From NCBI RefSeq assembly GCF_901933205.1, contig NC_044573.1, positions 62,053,993-62,117,992 on the forward strand: a DNA stretch of 64,000 bases. The letters run 5' to 3'. The position numbers and the translations under genes were made by a program. Position 1 is the stretch's first letter, and each line of letters begins with the position of its first letter. This DNA comes from Camarhynchus parvulus. Lineage: Eukaryota > Chordata > Aves > Passeriformes > Thraupidae. The notes beneath the pieces are model-generated. The model did not search any database. It worked only from the letters and a program-made list of their open reading frames with translations, and was not told the DNA's origin. Shown here in pieces: positions 52,761 to 64,000 of the stretch.

Positions 52761-53862
52761 TGTGGTGGGTTCATGCTGGCTGGATGCCAGACACCCACTA
52801 AAGCCACTTCTCCCTCCCCCCCACAGCTGGACAGGGAAGAGAAAATATAACAAAGGGTTTATGAGATGAGATGAGGACCAGGAGAGATCACTCATCAAAT
52901 ACTGTCATGGGCAAAACAGGCTCAAATTAGAGATATTAATTGAATTTGTTGCTAAGAAAATCAGAGCAGGATAATGAGAAGTAAAGTGAGACCTTCTCTG
53001 CACCCTTCCCTTCTTCTTAGCTCTATCTCCTCCCCCAGTGGCACAGGGAGACAGGGAATGGGGTTATGGTCAGTTCGTCACACATTGTTTCTGCCACTGC
53101 TCAGGGAAAGGAGCCCTTTCATTGCACCAGTATGGGGTCCCTCCCTCAGGAGACAGTTCTCCATGGATTTCTCCAGTGTGAGCCCATCCCACAGGCACAG
53201 TCCTCCTCAAACTGCAGTAACATGGGTCACTCTTCCACAGGGTGCAGTCCTTCAAGGACAGGCTGCTCCGGTGTGGGTCCACCATGAGATCACAAGTCCT
53301 ACCAGAAACCTGCTCAAATGTGGGCACCTCTCTCCATGGGTCTGCAGGTCCCTACCAGGAGCCTGCTCCAGCGCAGGCTTCCCATGGGGTCTCAGCCTCC
53401 TCTCAGGCATCCACCTGCTCCAACATGAATCTCCTCCGTGGGCTGCAGGTGGATTTCTGCATCCCTGTGGAGCTCCATGGGCTGCAGAGGCACAGCCTGA
53501 CTCACCATGGTCTGCACTGTGGGCTGCAGAGAAATCCCAGCTCTGGTGCCTGGAGCACCTCCTGCCCCTCCTTCTGCACTGACCTTGGTGTCTGCAGGGC
53601 TGTTCCTCCCACATATTCTCATCCTGCTCTTCTCTGGCCACAATTACCACTGTGCAGAAACTCTTTTCCCTCCTGTTAAATCTGTTATCCCAGAGGTGCC
53701 GCCACCATTTCTGATGGGCCCAGCCTTGGCCAGCAGCACGTCCATCCTGGTGCTGGCTGGCATTGGCTCTGCTGGACATGATGGAAGCTTCTGGCAGCTT
53801 CTCACAGAAGCCATCCCTGTAGCTCCCCTGCTACCAAAGCATGGCTGCACAAACCCAATACA
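52761..53862. mobile_element. LTR-like avian repeat, about 1.1 kb (probable solo LTR)
   Basis: The block opens TGTGGTGGGTTCATGCTGGC and closes AAACCCAATACA, so it has TG...CA ends. It contains AGCTGGACAGGGAAGAGAAA, GTCATGGGCAAAACAGGCTC and a degenerate internal repeat array (about 53140-53560) built on phrases such as CTGCTCC and CATGGGCTGCAG. I recall this arrangement as an abundant LTR-type dispersed element in passerine genomes; that is memory. It has no internal retroviral genes. The long open frames across it on both strands are by-products of the repetitive CT/GC-rich array. No clear target-site duplication was seen, so it may be old. Confidence 0.65.
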
Positions 53863-55869
53863 GACTTCTATAATCCAATCCTTAATCTGCTTTAGTTTTG
53901 TTTTGCAAATGAAAACACCTAGATCAGATTTTCTCCTGTACCCTGGAGCATAAATTCATTGACTAGGCAAAAGAAGCAAGCTAGCCAAAATTAAAAGGTT
54001 AAAAATTTTGACAGGAAAGGCTATTTCTAAAGTTTCTTAATTAAAGAAAAAATTAAATCAAAAGAAAAAACAAATAAACAAACAACAACAACAAAAAAGG
54101 ATAATTTATCTGGAAGCTTTCATTATTGTTCCATTTCTTTGTTTTCCCCATTTTGACCATATTTAAGGCAATCTTCTTACCATTTTTAAAATTTAAAAAT
54201 GTCCAAAAAACACAAGGAAAAGCATGAAGGAAGAGGATAAAGAAATATTGAAACCAAATAAATTAAATTCATCAAAAACTCTCCATTTTCTATACACTTC
54301 TTTTTAAAGACAGATTCTGTCTCCATAAAAATTGATTTTATCATGTAACAGTTTCTAAATTTTACTTTGTCATATTAAAATAAGATTCACTGAACTTGAA
54401 CAGCATTGCAAGAAAATCATTTTGGCAATGAATTGTTGAAAGACAGATCAAAACAGCCTCGTGGAGGGCAGTGTGGAGGTGGAAGGAGGTGCTTTAGCCA
54501 GCTCTTTCCTGAAGTGAGTACGTTTAGGAGGTGGACACTATGAAAAGCACATGTAGCAAGGCAGCCTGAAGGCAGAGTAGGTGAAAGAATAAGATATTGG
54601 TCATGTTCTATCTGAGCCACAGACAATAATAATATTTTTCAATATTTTGGGATCTTGCATATCAACACACAAAAGATCTGGTTTAAATATAAGTAACTTG
54701 GTAGAAGGAATAAAAAACTCTGACATCTATAAGCAGATTTATCAAACCAATTAAATAGGATAATGAAAAAATATGTGCTTTCCAACATGTTACCCCACCT
54801 AAGTCATGAGGGGAAAGATGGAGCCACCAATGCAATTAGATGCAACCTATTGATGGCAGATTGTAATTTATTTATTGTGCACATGCACTTTTCCCTCTAT
54901 AAAACAGTAGGGGTGTCTGACTAAATCCATTATGTAAATCTCAGCATCTTTTCACTTGCACTTAGAAACTATTATTTTTCTTTGAGGCATTTATAGTCAC
55001 TTTTGCCTGAACTTGATACAATTAAAATCCAAGTGCTCTGCAATTCTACAAGCACTGCAGTTAGGTACCTGATTTGAAATAAAACTTAAACAAAAATAAG
55101 GCACAAAGGTGTTTGTGTAGGTGTTTGATATCAGAGATCTTAACTCACATTCAGAATTAAATTGTTTAAAGTCAGAAATAGACTTCAGGATCAAAAATAG
55201 AATGCAGAAATAAAACTTAGAAAAAAAATAACGTTGGTGATAAGAAGATAACTGTACTAAGACCAAGGCTGGTACCACACTTTCTCTGAACTGGTTTAAG
55301 ATCCTAGACAATTCTTGCTGTTGCTTTTGATTTAGATTAACATTGTCCACAGCATGCTGCTCTGGCCATTCCTTCAGGGCAGTTGTTCACTTAGGATCTA
55401 ATTTCCAAGTCAGTTTGTCCTACATAGCTGTGATATAGCTAAAGAGCTGAGAAATATATTTGAAAGTACATATAACCAGGAATGTATATGCTCACATCCT
55501 CTCCTTTTCAGCAGCGTTTTGTAGGTACAAGGACATTTGTGTGTCCTTGAAGCTTTTGAAAAGTGCTAAATACAACTTTGTCGAAAGCACCTAAACGACG
55601 CCTAAATCAAAACCAGCTAAATTCAAAGTCTGGGTCCTGTTTCCAGAATCAATTTAGAAACTTCATTCAAACATTTTAAGAGCATAAGAACATCTATAGG
55701 TGGCCTGAACAAGCATCTTTGTCAGTTCATAGTGTGTCTCCAGAGTGATTTAATGTGGATGCCTCGGGAACAGTATCAGCTAATGTTAGGCTCTCTGACT
55801 CCTGAAATATTTTCTTTGGCGTGAGTTAATCTTTGAAATCTGCTGTGACTTAACAAGTTCCTATAATAC
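53863..55869. other. Intergenic AT-rich DNA, nothing recognised
   Basis: It contains short A-rich microsatellite-like sequence at about 54055-54100 (ACAAACAACAACAACAAAA). No gene, RNA or clear transposon was identified. Confidence 0.5.
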
Positions 55870-55906
55870 AACTGATTATAAAATGATTGGTAACTGATTA
55901 TAAAAT
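55870..55906. repeat. Two-copy direct repeat, period 22, at a CR1 end
   Basis: AACTGATTATAAAAT occurs at 55870-55884 and at 55892-55906, directly beside the 3' terminus of the CR1 at 55900-56260. It may be a small tandem duplication formed at or after insertion. Confidence 0.7.
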
Positions 55907-56260
55907 CATAGAATAACTTGGGTCAGAAGGTATGTTAAAGATCCTCTAGTTCCAACTCTCATGCCTTGGGCAGGAATGCCACCCACCAGATTAGGTTGGT
56001 CAAAGCCCTGTCCAAATGGGCCTTGAACACTTCCAGGGATGAGGCATCCATGACATTTCTGAGCAGCATGTTCCAGTGTCTCATCACCCTCACAGGAGAG
56101 AATTTCTATCTAATCTAAACCCACCTCTTTCAGTCTAACACCATTACCCCTCGTTCTATCACTTGTGAAAAGTAATCCTTAACCCCTACCAAAACTCCCT
56201 CTCCAGCTCTTACAGGCCCACTTTAAGTACTGAAGGTTGCTATAAGGTCTTCTCAGAACC
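55900..56260 (-). mobile_element. CR1 LINE 3' end, minus orientation
   Basis: The plus strand reads ATCATAGAATAACTTGGGTC, AGATCCTCTAGTTCCAACTC, AAACACTTCCAGGGATGAGG-like text, CAGCATGTTCCAGTGTCTCA, TTAACACCATTACCCCTCG-like text and AGGTTGCTATAAGGTCTTCT. This is the reverse complement of a CR1 3' end and the 3' part of its ORF. It has decayed and is untranslatable. Confidence 0.9.
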
Positions 56261-56699
56261 TTAATGATCTTGTTTATGACCTTGTCTCACTACAAATAAG
56301 TAATAAATCTTCGCAGTTCTAATCTCAGTGGAAGCCACTTGAAGCTGAGGATGAGCTCAGATCCATTCCGTAACTAGGTGAGTTACAGGAATGCAGCCCT
56401 GTCTCAGAGCATGATGGGAGTTCTTTACTTAAGCATATTTGTAGAAAATGTCAGGATGCTTGACCTAGAAAGTCCCATTATATCTGAAACAAAGGAACTT
56501 CTAGAACTGAGCTCTGTAGGAAATCTGGCTGCAACTCCAGATGCCAACTGGCTGAAAAATTGGCTTCTGAGAGCAAACTAGGCATCTGTCTTTTAGTCAT
56601 CATCATGGATCTCTAACAACATAAGGATAAATAGCTTTACAGGAGCCAAGGCATAGCATCAGACCCTAATCAGAGAAATATTTCAGTATGACAAGCCTG

Positions 56700-56945
56700 C
56701 TCACAGAATCATAAAAAAATAAAACTGGAAGGTATTTTAAGAGATTGCCTAGTTTATCTATCCCCCATCCTGATGGATGTTTGTCTGAATGGCATTTAAA
56801 ACCTCCAGCAGCAGACACTCCACAGCTTTTCTAGACAGTCTGTCCCAGAGTTTCACTATCCATTCAGGACATTTTTCCCAATGTCAGACCTATCTACCAC
56901 TCACTGCAATTTAGCCCCCCCTTTTTTTTTAATCTTATCTACTAT
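56700..56945 (-). mobile_element. Older CR1 LINE 3' end, minus orientation
   Basis: Starting CACAGAATCATAAAAAAATA and continuing AAACCTCCAGCAGCAGACAC, TCTGTCCCAGAGTTTCACTA and CAATTTAGCC, this is a second, more diverged CR1 tail 440 bases from the first. The order of blocks matches CR1 read in reverse. Confidence 0.8.
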
Positions 56946-59900
56946 AGACTGACAGAATAATTTATTTCTTTATTTGGAGACTGGTATAAAGTCTAAGGTA
57001 AAATCTCCTCCTTTTTTAGTTGCACAGCCTTTGTTCTGGCTTTTAAAACACTTCAGATGTATGGTGAGGGGATGGGTGTCAGGAGGGCATTAACATCCTG
57101 GGAATAGCATTTGGATGGGCTTTCCTTTCCTATCTACAAGAGGTGTTTACTTTATTTATGCAATTCTTACTGTTGGAACAGATATACTTGCAGAGGTGTG
57201 GTTGTAAGTAGCAATAATTAATCTGTGATTTAGAAAATTCGGCATCTTGCAAACAGATGATACACAAAAGTAAAAGTTTCACCTGGCAATATTGCCAACA
57301 CAAATATCTTAACTGCTGTATTAATTTGGGAAAAAAGAATAAAACTAAAATAAACAAACCAAACTTAGGTAACTGCAGGATTCTGTCAAGCAAGTTCAAA
57401 CATCAAATTAGTGTTAGCAAAAAAGGTATCTGGAAATGTAATGAGCTTCATTGTTATATTAATGCCACATTAACTGGGAGCAAAGCACATAGACATATTT
57501 CACTGCAACAGAAATTTGCGTCACAGAGATATGTAGGAAATAAAAGATAATGAATTCATAACTGAGCCAATACTTCCAGTAAGCTTAGTTCAAACAATGA
57601 GTTAGGATACTAAACATTCCATAGTTTTGGCACCTAATTAATACAGAATGCTGAAGAATGCTAAGGTTGGAATAAATGTACATTTTATTAAAAATGTATG
57701 AATGCAGTCCTGAAACAAAATTATTCATTAAATCATTTTTAATGCAGATATGAGAACGACATATAAGCCTGAAAAGCATTCAGTGATGAGGTGTGCCTTG
57801 GGTTTCTTGAATTCAATATTCAGACTTGCATACCAAAGTAGAAGGTGATCAGTTTTGTCCTTGAACACATCCCAGCATATGCATCAGATGGATGAAAAGC
57901 ACAACTTCAGATGAGATGTAGAATGACAAATCTCATTTCTTTCATTATACTGACATCCCCTATGTCAGAATAAGGGCAAATTCATGTAATTGAAAAACCA
58001 GGTAATGTTTGGTTTGTCTGTGCAAAGTGCGTGTGTTTGTGATTTCCATGCGCCTCATTCAGTTTACAGCTCAGGAAGCTGAGTGCCTTCCAAGCTAGTA
58101 TCAGCTGTTTTCTTCAAATCCTGATGGGAGAGATGCTGTAGCATGGATTCAGTGCTATGAAGGTACTCACAAAATTCCTTTGCCAAATCTGGGGACATAT
58201 TTTCTTCTGTATAACTTCAGTATTTCTGGCTTTAAAATCTCCCATTGAATTTTCTTTTAGAGTAAGTTACAGCTTTCATCTGACTGGAAATATTACATTG
58301 CTTTATTTCATAAAGAATTATCTTCTGTTCCCAAAAATCCAGCCTTTGAAAAGTTGTCACTGGCTTATTACTCTCCTGGCTTACTTTTCTGTCTGTGTGG
58401 CTTTTTAACTATTTATCTTGTTTAGAGCTCATTTTCTACCAAAAAAGTAAGCATTTCCTACTACATCCTGGCTTCAAGTTCTCATTTCCTGATATTTCTT
58501 TATAATATTTTTAGTGCCAGCTTTGTCCACATGGTCAGATAACTGTAGTTCCTCAGTGGAAGTCTGTTTTGCTTGCTGTGTGGTGTGGATCCCTGCTGGC
58601 ACACACAGCATCACACATTTTATCTCCAGAGGTGGCACTTTGTACCACATCATACTTTTTGATAAGGCACAGAGGAATATTTTTCTCTTTAATATAGCGC
58701 CTCCTGAAGGATACTTTTCCCTTGGTGTATAGTTTCATAAACAGTTCCATAGGTACTTCTTGGTACAGTATTATTCTTAGTGTTCTCTGGGCTAGCTTAA
58801 TTCGAGTCATACCCACTGCAATAATGATATATGTGACTCTGCCAGTTGCAAGCTGGATGCAATTTCTGACATTAATCCTGCAGTATCACCACACCATTTC
58901 TGGCACTGTTTGATCCCCAACATCTAGATGCAATAACAAATCTGTCATTGTTGACTTGGTTACAGCCACTGATCAGATTACTTGGTACAACCTGCAGGTG
59001 AGCTCTTGGTAAACATTCATGTCACCCTTTCACACACAGCAGCCTTAAACTACCTCCTTTCTGTAGAAGTCGATTATTTTCATCTACTACAACAATACAG
59101 TATGGACAGAAACATCCATTCTGATCTTAAAGGTCATAATTTATACCCTTTTGAATGACTGAGTTTGTGAATTTGGCTTGATTCTGTCAGTTACTTTGAA
59201 ATATCAGAAACTGCTTGAAAGCAAAGCAATTGAATAAAGCTGAAGTCAGCCTGTTCTGTGGCAGCATTTTCAGCTTGTTCAGCAAAATGTACTTGCACTC
59301 CATCACAGCACAAATACTTCAGTCACAAGATAATGTAACTACCATGAGCTCTCTTTAGTAATATAATTTCATTAGGATTTTCCAGTTTTCTCCTTTCTTT
59401 GAAAACTTGGTACATCATCCATATATTTTGTGATTTTCTATTTTGGTTTTAGAAAATATCATGAAGGATGAAGAAGCTTTCTGCCTTTTAAATTTGTCTC
59501 TAGTCTTTTTTCCTTTGGTTAGAAAATTCAGGCTGTTTGAGAGCTTCATCTATTTACTAAGTCAAAAAAACAGTTTGCACCCAAAAGCTATCAAGTGGCA
59601 AAATTGCCTTCTGCTGTAACTTGTTTCAAAATAAATGGAGCCATTGAAAGTCATTAAACCAGAAGGGGAAGAAAGGTGGCCTTGTTTTCTAAACTTACAC
59701 ACATAGAGAACTTGTTGTCACAGCATCTTACAGACAGTAATGGTAGCAGGCAACAAAAGTTCAGTTTCCTTTGAAAACACTGATGGAAACAGCTCAATGC
59801 TAACAAATGTAGACACTTTAGGTTTTGGAAATTAAGTTCATTCTGCTACTGCTGCAGGTGATTTGATTTTAGTACCTTAAAAATGTCACTTAGGATTCAA

Positions 59901-60498
59901 TTCTTTTGCCAAAGCACAGGCATTTAGGGTCTTTTGAGATGGCTTCAGTAATGGCACTTGGTCTTCAGCCCAGCCCTATGCAGGTGCCATCTGTATCTCA
60001 GGGAATCTCACTTGGTGGTGGACACCTGCCTTTTGAAAAGCAAATTAAGCACTATTAAATAGCAACAATGTAGGTTTGCATGTTTACTTTCAGTCCAGCT
60101 TGAACACTTAGCTATCTTCTGGCTGTCAGACTGTTTGTAGAGATATGGAATGGTAGGAGGGGAAAAGGACACCTACACCTGACCTGTTAATTAGAGAGAC
60201 AAGCAACTACTTTTAGTTTTGCCTAAGTCTAAGGTGCCTTTATCACTGAGAAATTCAAAGAAGGACAAGTGCAGAGTTAGATGGCTGGCCAGCACTTTTA
60301 ATGAACTCCCGAGATCTTTCCAGGCACTGCTTGATTCACGCTAGAAGCTAAAAACATTCATAGGTTGCATGGCTCACCTTTCTTCTCTGCAGTGACTTTG
60401 CCCAGAAGACAGGAGCAAAAAAGAGCTGGGGCTGCACTGAGGCACATAGACATATTTGCAGCAACAAAGGGAACCCTTCTTGTTGAACTCAGACCACC

Positions 60499-60521
60499 CA
60501 TCTCTGACTTTCCTTATACAG
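60499..60521. repeat. Exact 23-base duplicate, copy 1
   Basis: The bases from CATCTCTGAC to TTATACAG are identical to those at 61741-61763. The flanks differ on both sides. Confidence 0.8.
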
Positions 60522-61740
60522 GGAGAAACCCCAACATTTCTACAGTTGTTCTCAGTGGCCAAGAGACCACTGGGTAGAAGAGATGCACTTTCAAACAGCT
60601 GAGATTATCAGAGGACTGAACATGCTCAGGACTGAGAGAAGAAATTGGGAGCTCATTTCTCTGTCACCAGTTGAAACTGTAGGAAATTAAATGGAATCAA
60701 GAGGTAACACCATGGTGTTGCCAGGGCTCAGCAGGCTTTGCTCTCATCAAGCCTCTTTTGCACTAGCAATACTGAAGGTGAGGTACCTTGATATCTTCTC
60801 TTTCAGTATCACCAAGTTTACCAAAGAGCCTAGAGAGGACTTGAGCCCTAACTCAATAGGTTCTGTAAATAAAAATAAAATATGATCTGCATTTTACCAG
60901 TCTTTTGTATAGCCATAAACTTTCCCCAAGCCCTTTTCCACATCTCTAAGTTCTTTTGAACACCAGTGTTCTTTTCTGACCTTTAGTTCTCAACTTGTTT
61001 CAGTGGATTATCTTAGTGAGGTGATAGCAGCAAATCTGGAACTAATTTACTTGTTTTCACACATCAGTGCAATGAAAATACCATACCCACATGAAGTCTT
61101 GGTCCACAAAGTCAGAGGAACTTTTCATACTGCCTTTGAGAAGTAAGGGAATTCACTCAGTTCCTAAACTTCTCTAGGAATACTTCTTGCAACACAGCTT
61201 AGACTAACATGGCAGTCCCCATCACCTTAAAAATACATGGTTCTCTAAAGCATAATGTTCATGAAAAGTTTAACTGCCTTACTGTTGATAGTGAAATAAA
61301 AACAATGATATATATACCATGGTACTAAGAAATCTACTGCTAAGGAATTGGCAAAGTTCAGAGAAAGGTAAAACCTGAATCATCAGATTAAATTAGCATC
61401 TTCTCTATTAGACTCTGAATATTTTGTCAGAAGTTCATAGAAAATGCATCTGAATGAATAGAAAATGCTACTGATAAAGCAGCAGGTGTACTTCCACAGG
61501 TTCTTTGCCTTTCAAGAAAATGGGCATTGCATCAAATGAAAAGGCAGTTTGCTTATTGGACAAAAGGCATTTGATATTCTAGCACCATAGAAGTGTTAAG
61601 TAAATCTTTGAATACCTCAAGTCAGAATGCCATCATATTTTATACTATCAGGACCACACAAAATGAGTCCAGGATATGCCCATGCCTGTTGTAAGAGAAC
61701 TTCTCAAAATCAATTCTGAAAGGACATTTGGCATAAGCAG

Positions 61741-61763
61741 CATCTCTGACTTTCCTTATACAG
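61741..61763. repeat. Exact 23-base duplicate, copy 2
   Basis: This is the partner of 60499-60521, 1.24 kb away in the same orientation. The shared sequence is pyrimidine-rich and ends in CAG, so it looks like a splice acceptor, but no exon follows recognisably. Confidence 0.8.
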
Positions 61764-64000
61764 TTTCATAGTCAGTGGCATAGAGGTAAATTTCAGTTTA
61801 GCACAAAAGCATTCAGCTTCTTAGCTGCCACAAATGTTAATGAGAATCTTTTGGCTAAGCCTCTTCCTGCAAATTGGAAAGTTTACATTTAAAGGTCAGA
61901 AGGTTTCCATGGCATTTGAAGGCAATGAAACATATTCCCAGGGCACTCTTTATTCTGCCACAGAAAATCAAGTTGCTGAGACTCAAAAATCATCCCAGTA
62001 GCATTTCTTATGCTTTATAAAGAACAGAAATCTATGCTGGTTGTTAAAATATCAGAAATCCAGCCAGATTCTCCTGCACTTTACTCCAGAAATAACCATA
62101 AAAGCAAACGGAGTCCGTATAAAAATGAGTGATCCAGAAGCATTTCTAAGCTTGCAAGTTTGGGTGAGGTACATGGGTGGTTTTGAACAAGTTTCTACCT
62201 GCCAAGTTTGTTTCTACCATGAAGTAATGGCAAAACTAGCAAAAAAAAAAAGTCAAGGAACTCATTTACACTGTAATGCTGTTTACATAGCAAAAAAAAA
62301 AAAAGTGGACAGCCTCTAAGTGTTTTTGAGATTTTTTGGGCGGAGTTTTATGAAAATCATTGTTTAAACCTCCAAAGTAGACTGTGTGGAGAAAAGGATG
62401 ACGCAGAACTCTCTCTGCTCTCAGGAGCTGAATGTGTTCTATAATTTGAATATGGCCATTTATCTGGTTCTGTAGGATTTTTGGCAATGGGCTTCAGAAG
62501 AGTTGTGAAAGACATGCCACAGTTTCCTCCTCAGAGAAACAATTTATGACAGGTAGCTCACATTTCTTGCCATTTAATACACAGCCACTCTCCAAAGAAG
62601 CAGTGATCGGTCCAAAAGGATTGGAACAAAAAATGCAATAGCATCTTCTCTATTACATTTTCACAACATTATCCCACAGAATCTGTCCAGGCACAGATTT
62701 AAAGCTGTTTTCTTCAGATAGCTGCACCAGCAAATTGGTTCTGTCTTTCACAGCTTTGTGAAAAAGAGTTACAAAAATATAATTCTCCTAAAGGTTCCCT
62801 ACCATCATCTGTATTGTATGGCCACATGCTATATTAAAAATGCTAACGTTGCCTGAAGAAGGAAGAAAGAAAAGTAGATAATTGTATTTTCTTCTGCTTG
62901 TCAGGAACATACTACTCAACACCAGGCATTGAATGGAAGAGATACCACTGTTTGGTAAGTCATGGTAATTGAACAGCTGACCCAAAAGGTCATTTGACTG
63001 TGAACAATAGGTGTCTGTTAAGGGTTTATCACTGTTCCCGATTATATTATCAAAGCCTTGCTTAGAAAAAGTCACAAATGCTTAAGAGGAGCAAGCACTT
63101 TCTTCTGTTGTCTGAATTTTTATTCATGCAACTACACTAACCTTAGAAGAATTATCTGTGATTTATAGTAACCAGAGATAAGAATCAAGACAAAGATTGC
63201 TTCTTTAAGTTAGATATGTGTCCCATCTAATTCATGGAGCTCTTTCAAACTAAATGTAATAAAACTGGATATGTTCTGTTTGGGCATAAATACAGATTAA
63301 AGACAAACCACAACACATTCTTGATGAAAATTGACTCAAGAGAAGATGAGCTGCATTAACTGAATGTCTAAGGTAATAAATGATGGACAATGCTGCAAAT
63401 GATCCTTCATCAGCCAGACAAATCACAAGTGTAAGAAATTTTGTTCTATCCACTAGCATTCTTATATGGATCCTTTTGTTAAAGTTTGGACACTGAAAAA
63501 AAAATCCTCAATAAAAGGCAGAGGCCATTCTCCAGCAACTTTGTACTCATGATGAGGAACTTGAAAAAGAAACTTTTTTTTCTGTTCTTTGCATTCTGTT
63601 GATGTAAAATTAGGCAAATTTTTATTTCTTTGTAATAGCTGCAATAGTTTCTACAGTGCCTTTTATTTAAAAGTGTTGATTTTGAAATGTGCTGCTTTCA
63701 TGTTTCGTATTTTCTTTTATTATTTCATATATTTTTATCCTGTACTCCTTTCTTTTCTGTGTCACTAACTCTCACCCCCATTCATCCCTTTTATTTATTG
63801 CAGTTAGACTGGTGACTTGCACAGGAAAAGAAGGAATGAAGGTGGAGGAAAATTAAAAGAATGAGAAAAGGAAATCTGAGAAGAAAGAAAAAGATAAGGC
63901 ATGAGTCAATATTATAGTGTAAGTTAAATTAGGAAAATAAAAGATCTTTTTAAATAAAGGGCCTAATTTCTTGAAAGATTTGTTAGCTGTATTTCCTGAG

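Larger units (their letters stand above)
56946..64000. other. Intergenic AT-rich DNA, no gene recognised
   Basis: About 7 kb with no supported exon, RNA gene or obvious transposon. It holds the 23-base duplicate pair (60499-60521 and 61741-61763) and two A-rich runs near 62240 and 62291. Short open frames here lack any family similarity I know. Confidence 0.5.

Noticed and set aside
52974..53953. Open frames of 145-200 codons around 53 kb
   Set aside because: They lie wholly within the LTR-like repeat and follow its internal degenerate array. No retroviral or host protein motif is visible.
1..64000. A novel defence, mobile or biosynthetic gene system
   Set aside because: The window is a single vertebrate neuronal gene plus intergenic DNA and decayed repeats. 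Nothing supports a multi-gene system.

Overview
The window is a piece of a vertebrate nuclear genome, almost certainly from a bird. It is AT-rich with one dense CpG island. The only gene is split into five coding exons over about 48 kb, and the dispersed repeats include several CR1 LINE 3' ends, which are typical of birds and other reptiles. Two LTR-like blocks resemble families I recall from songbird genomes, so a passerine is my best guess; that part is memory-based inference. There is no bacterial or organellar content, and I see no tRNA, rRNA or CRISPR array.

The gene is CLVS2 (clavesin-2), on the minus strand. Its five coding exons lie at 50191-49803, 41162-40988, 9602-9492, 6999-6779 and 2091-2004. 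Each junction has AG/GT signals and preserves the reading frame. The joined CDS is 981 coding bases plus a stop and encodes 327 residues, the length I recall for mammalian CLVS2. The product is a Sec14/CRAL-TRIO lipid-binding protein of neuronal endosomes and clathrin-coated vesicles.

Layout: 1-2003 is 3' UTR and/or downstream flank. 2004-50191 is the gene body, with introns of about 4.7, 2.5, 31.4 and 8.6 kb reading from left to right. 49800-51370 is a CpG island holding the first coding exon, the 5' UTR and the probable promoter. 51371-64000 is upstream intergenic DNA with an LTR-like element, two minus-oriented CR1 relics and no recognisable gene.

I found no previously undescribed multi-gene system. 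The points most worth a second look are: homeodomain-type TAATTA motif clusters with internal repeats in the long intron; an inverted pair of an unnamed repeat in intron 4; an exact 23-base duplication at 60.5 and 61.7 kb; a weak splice donor after coding exon 3; a four-codon upstream ORF; and a clathrin-box-like sequence at the exact C-terminus.
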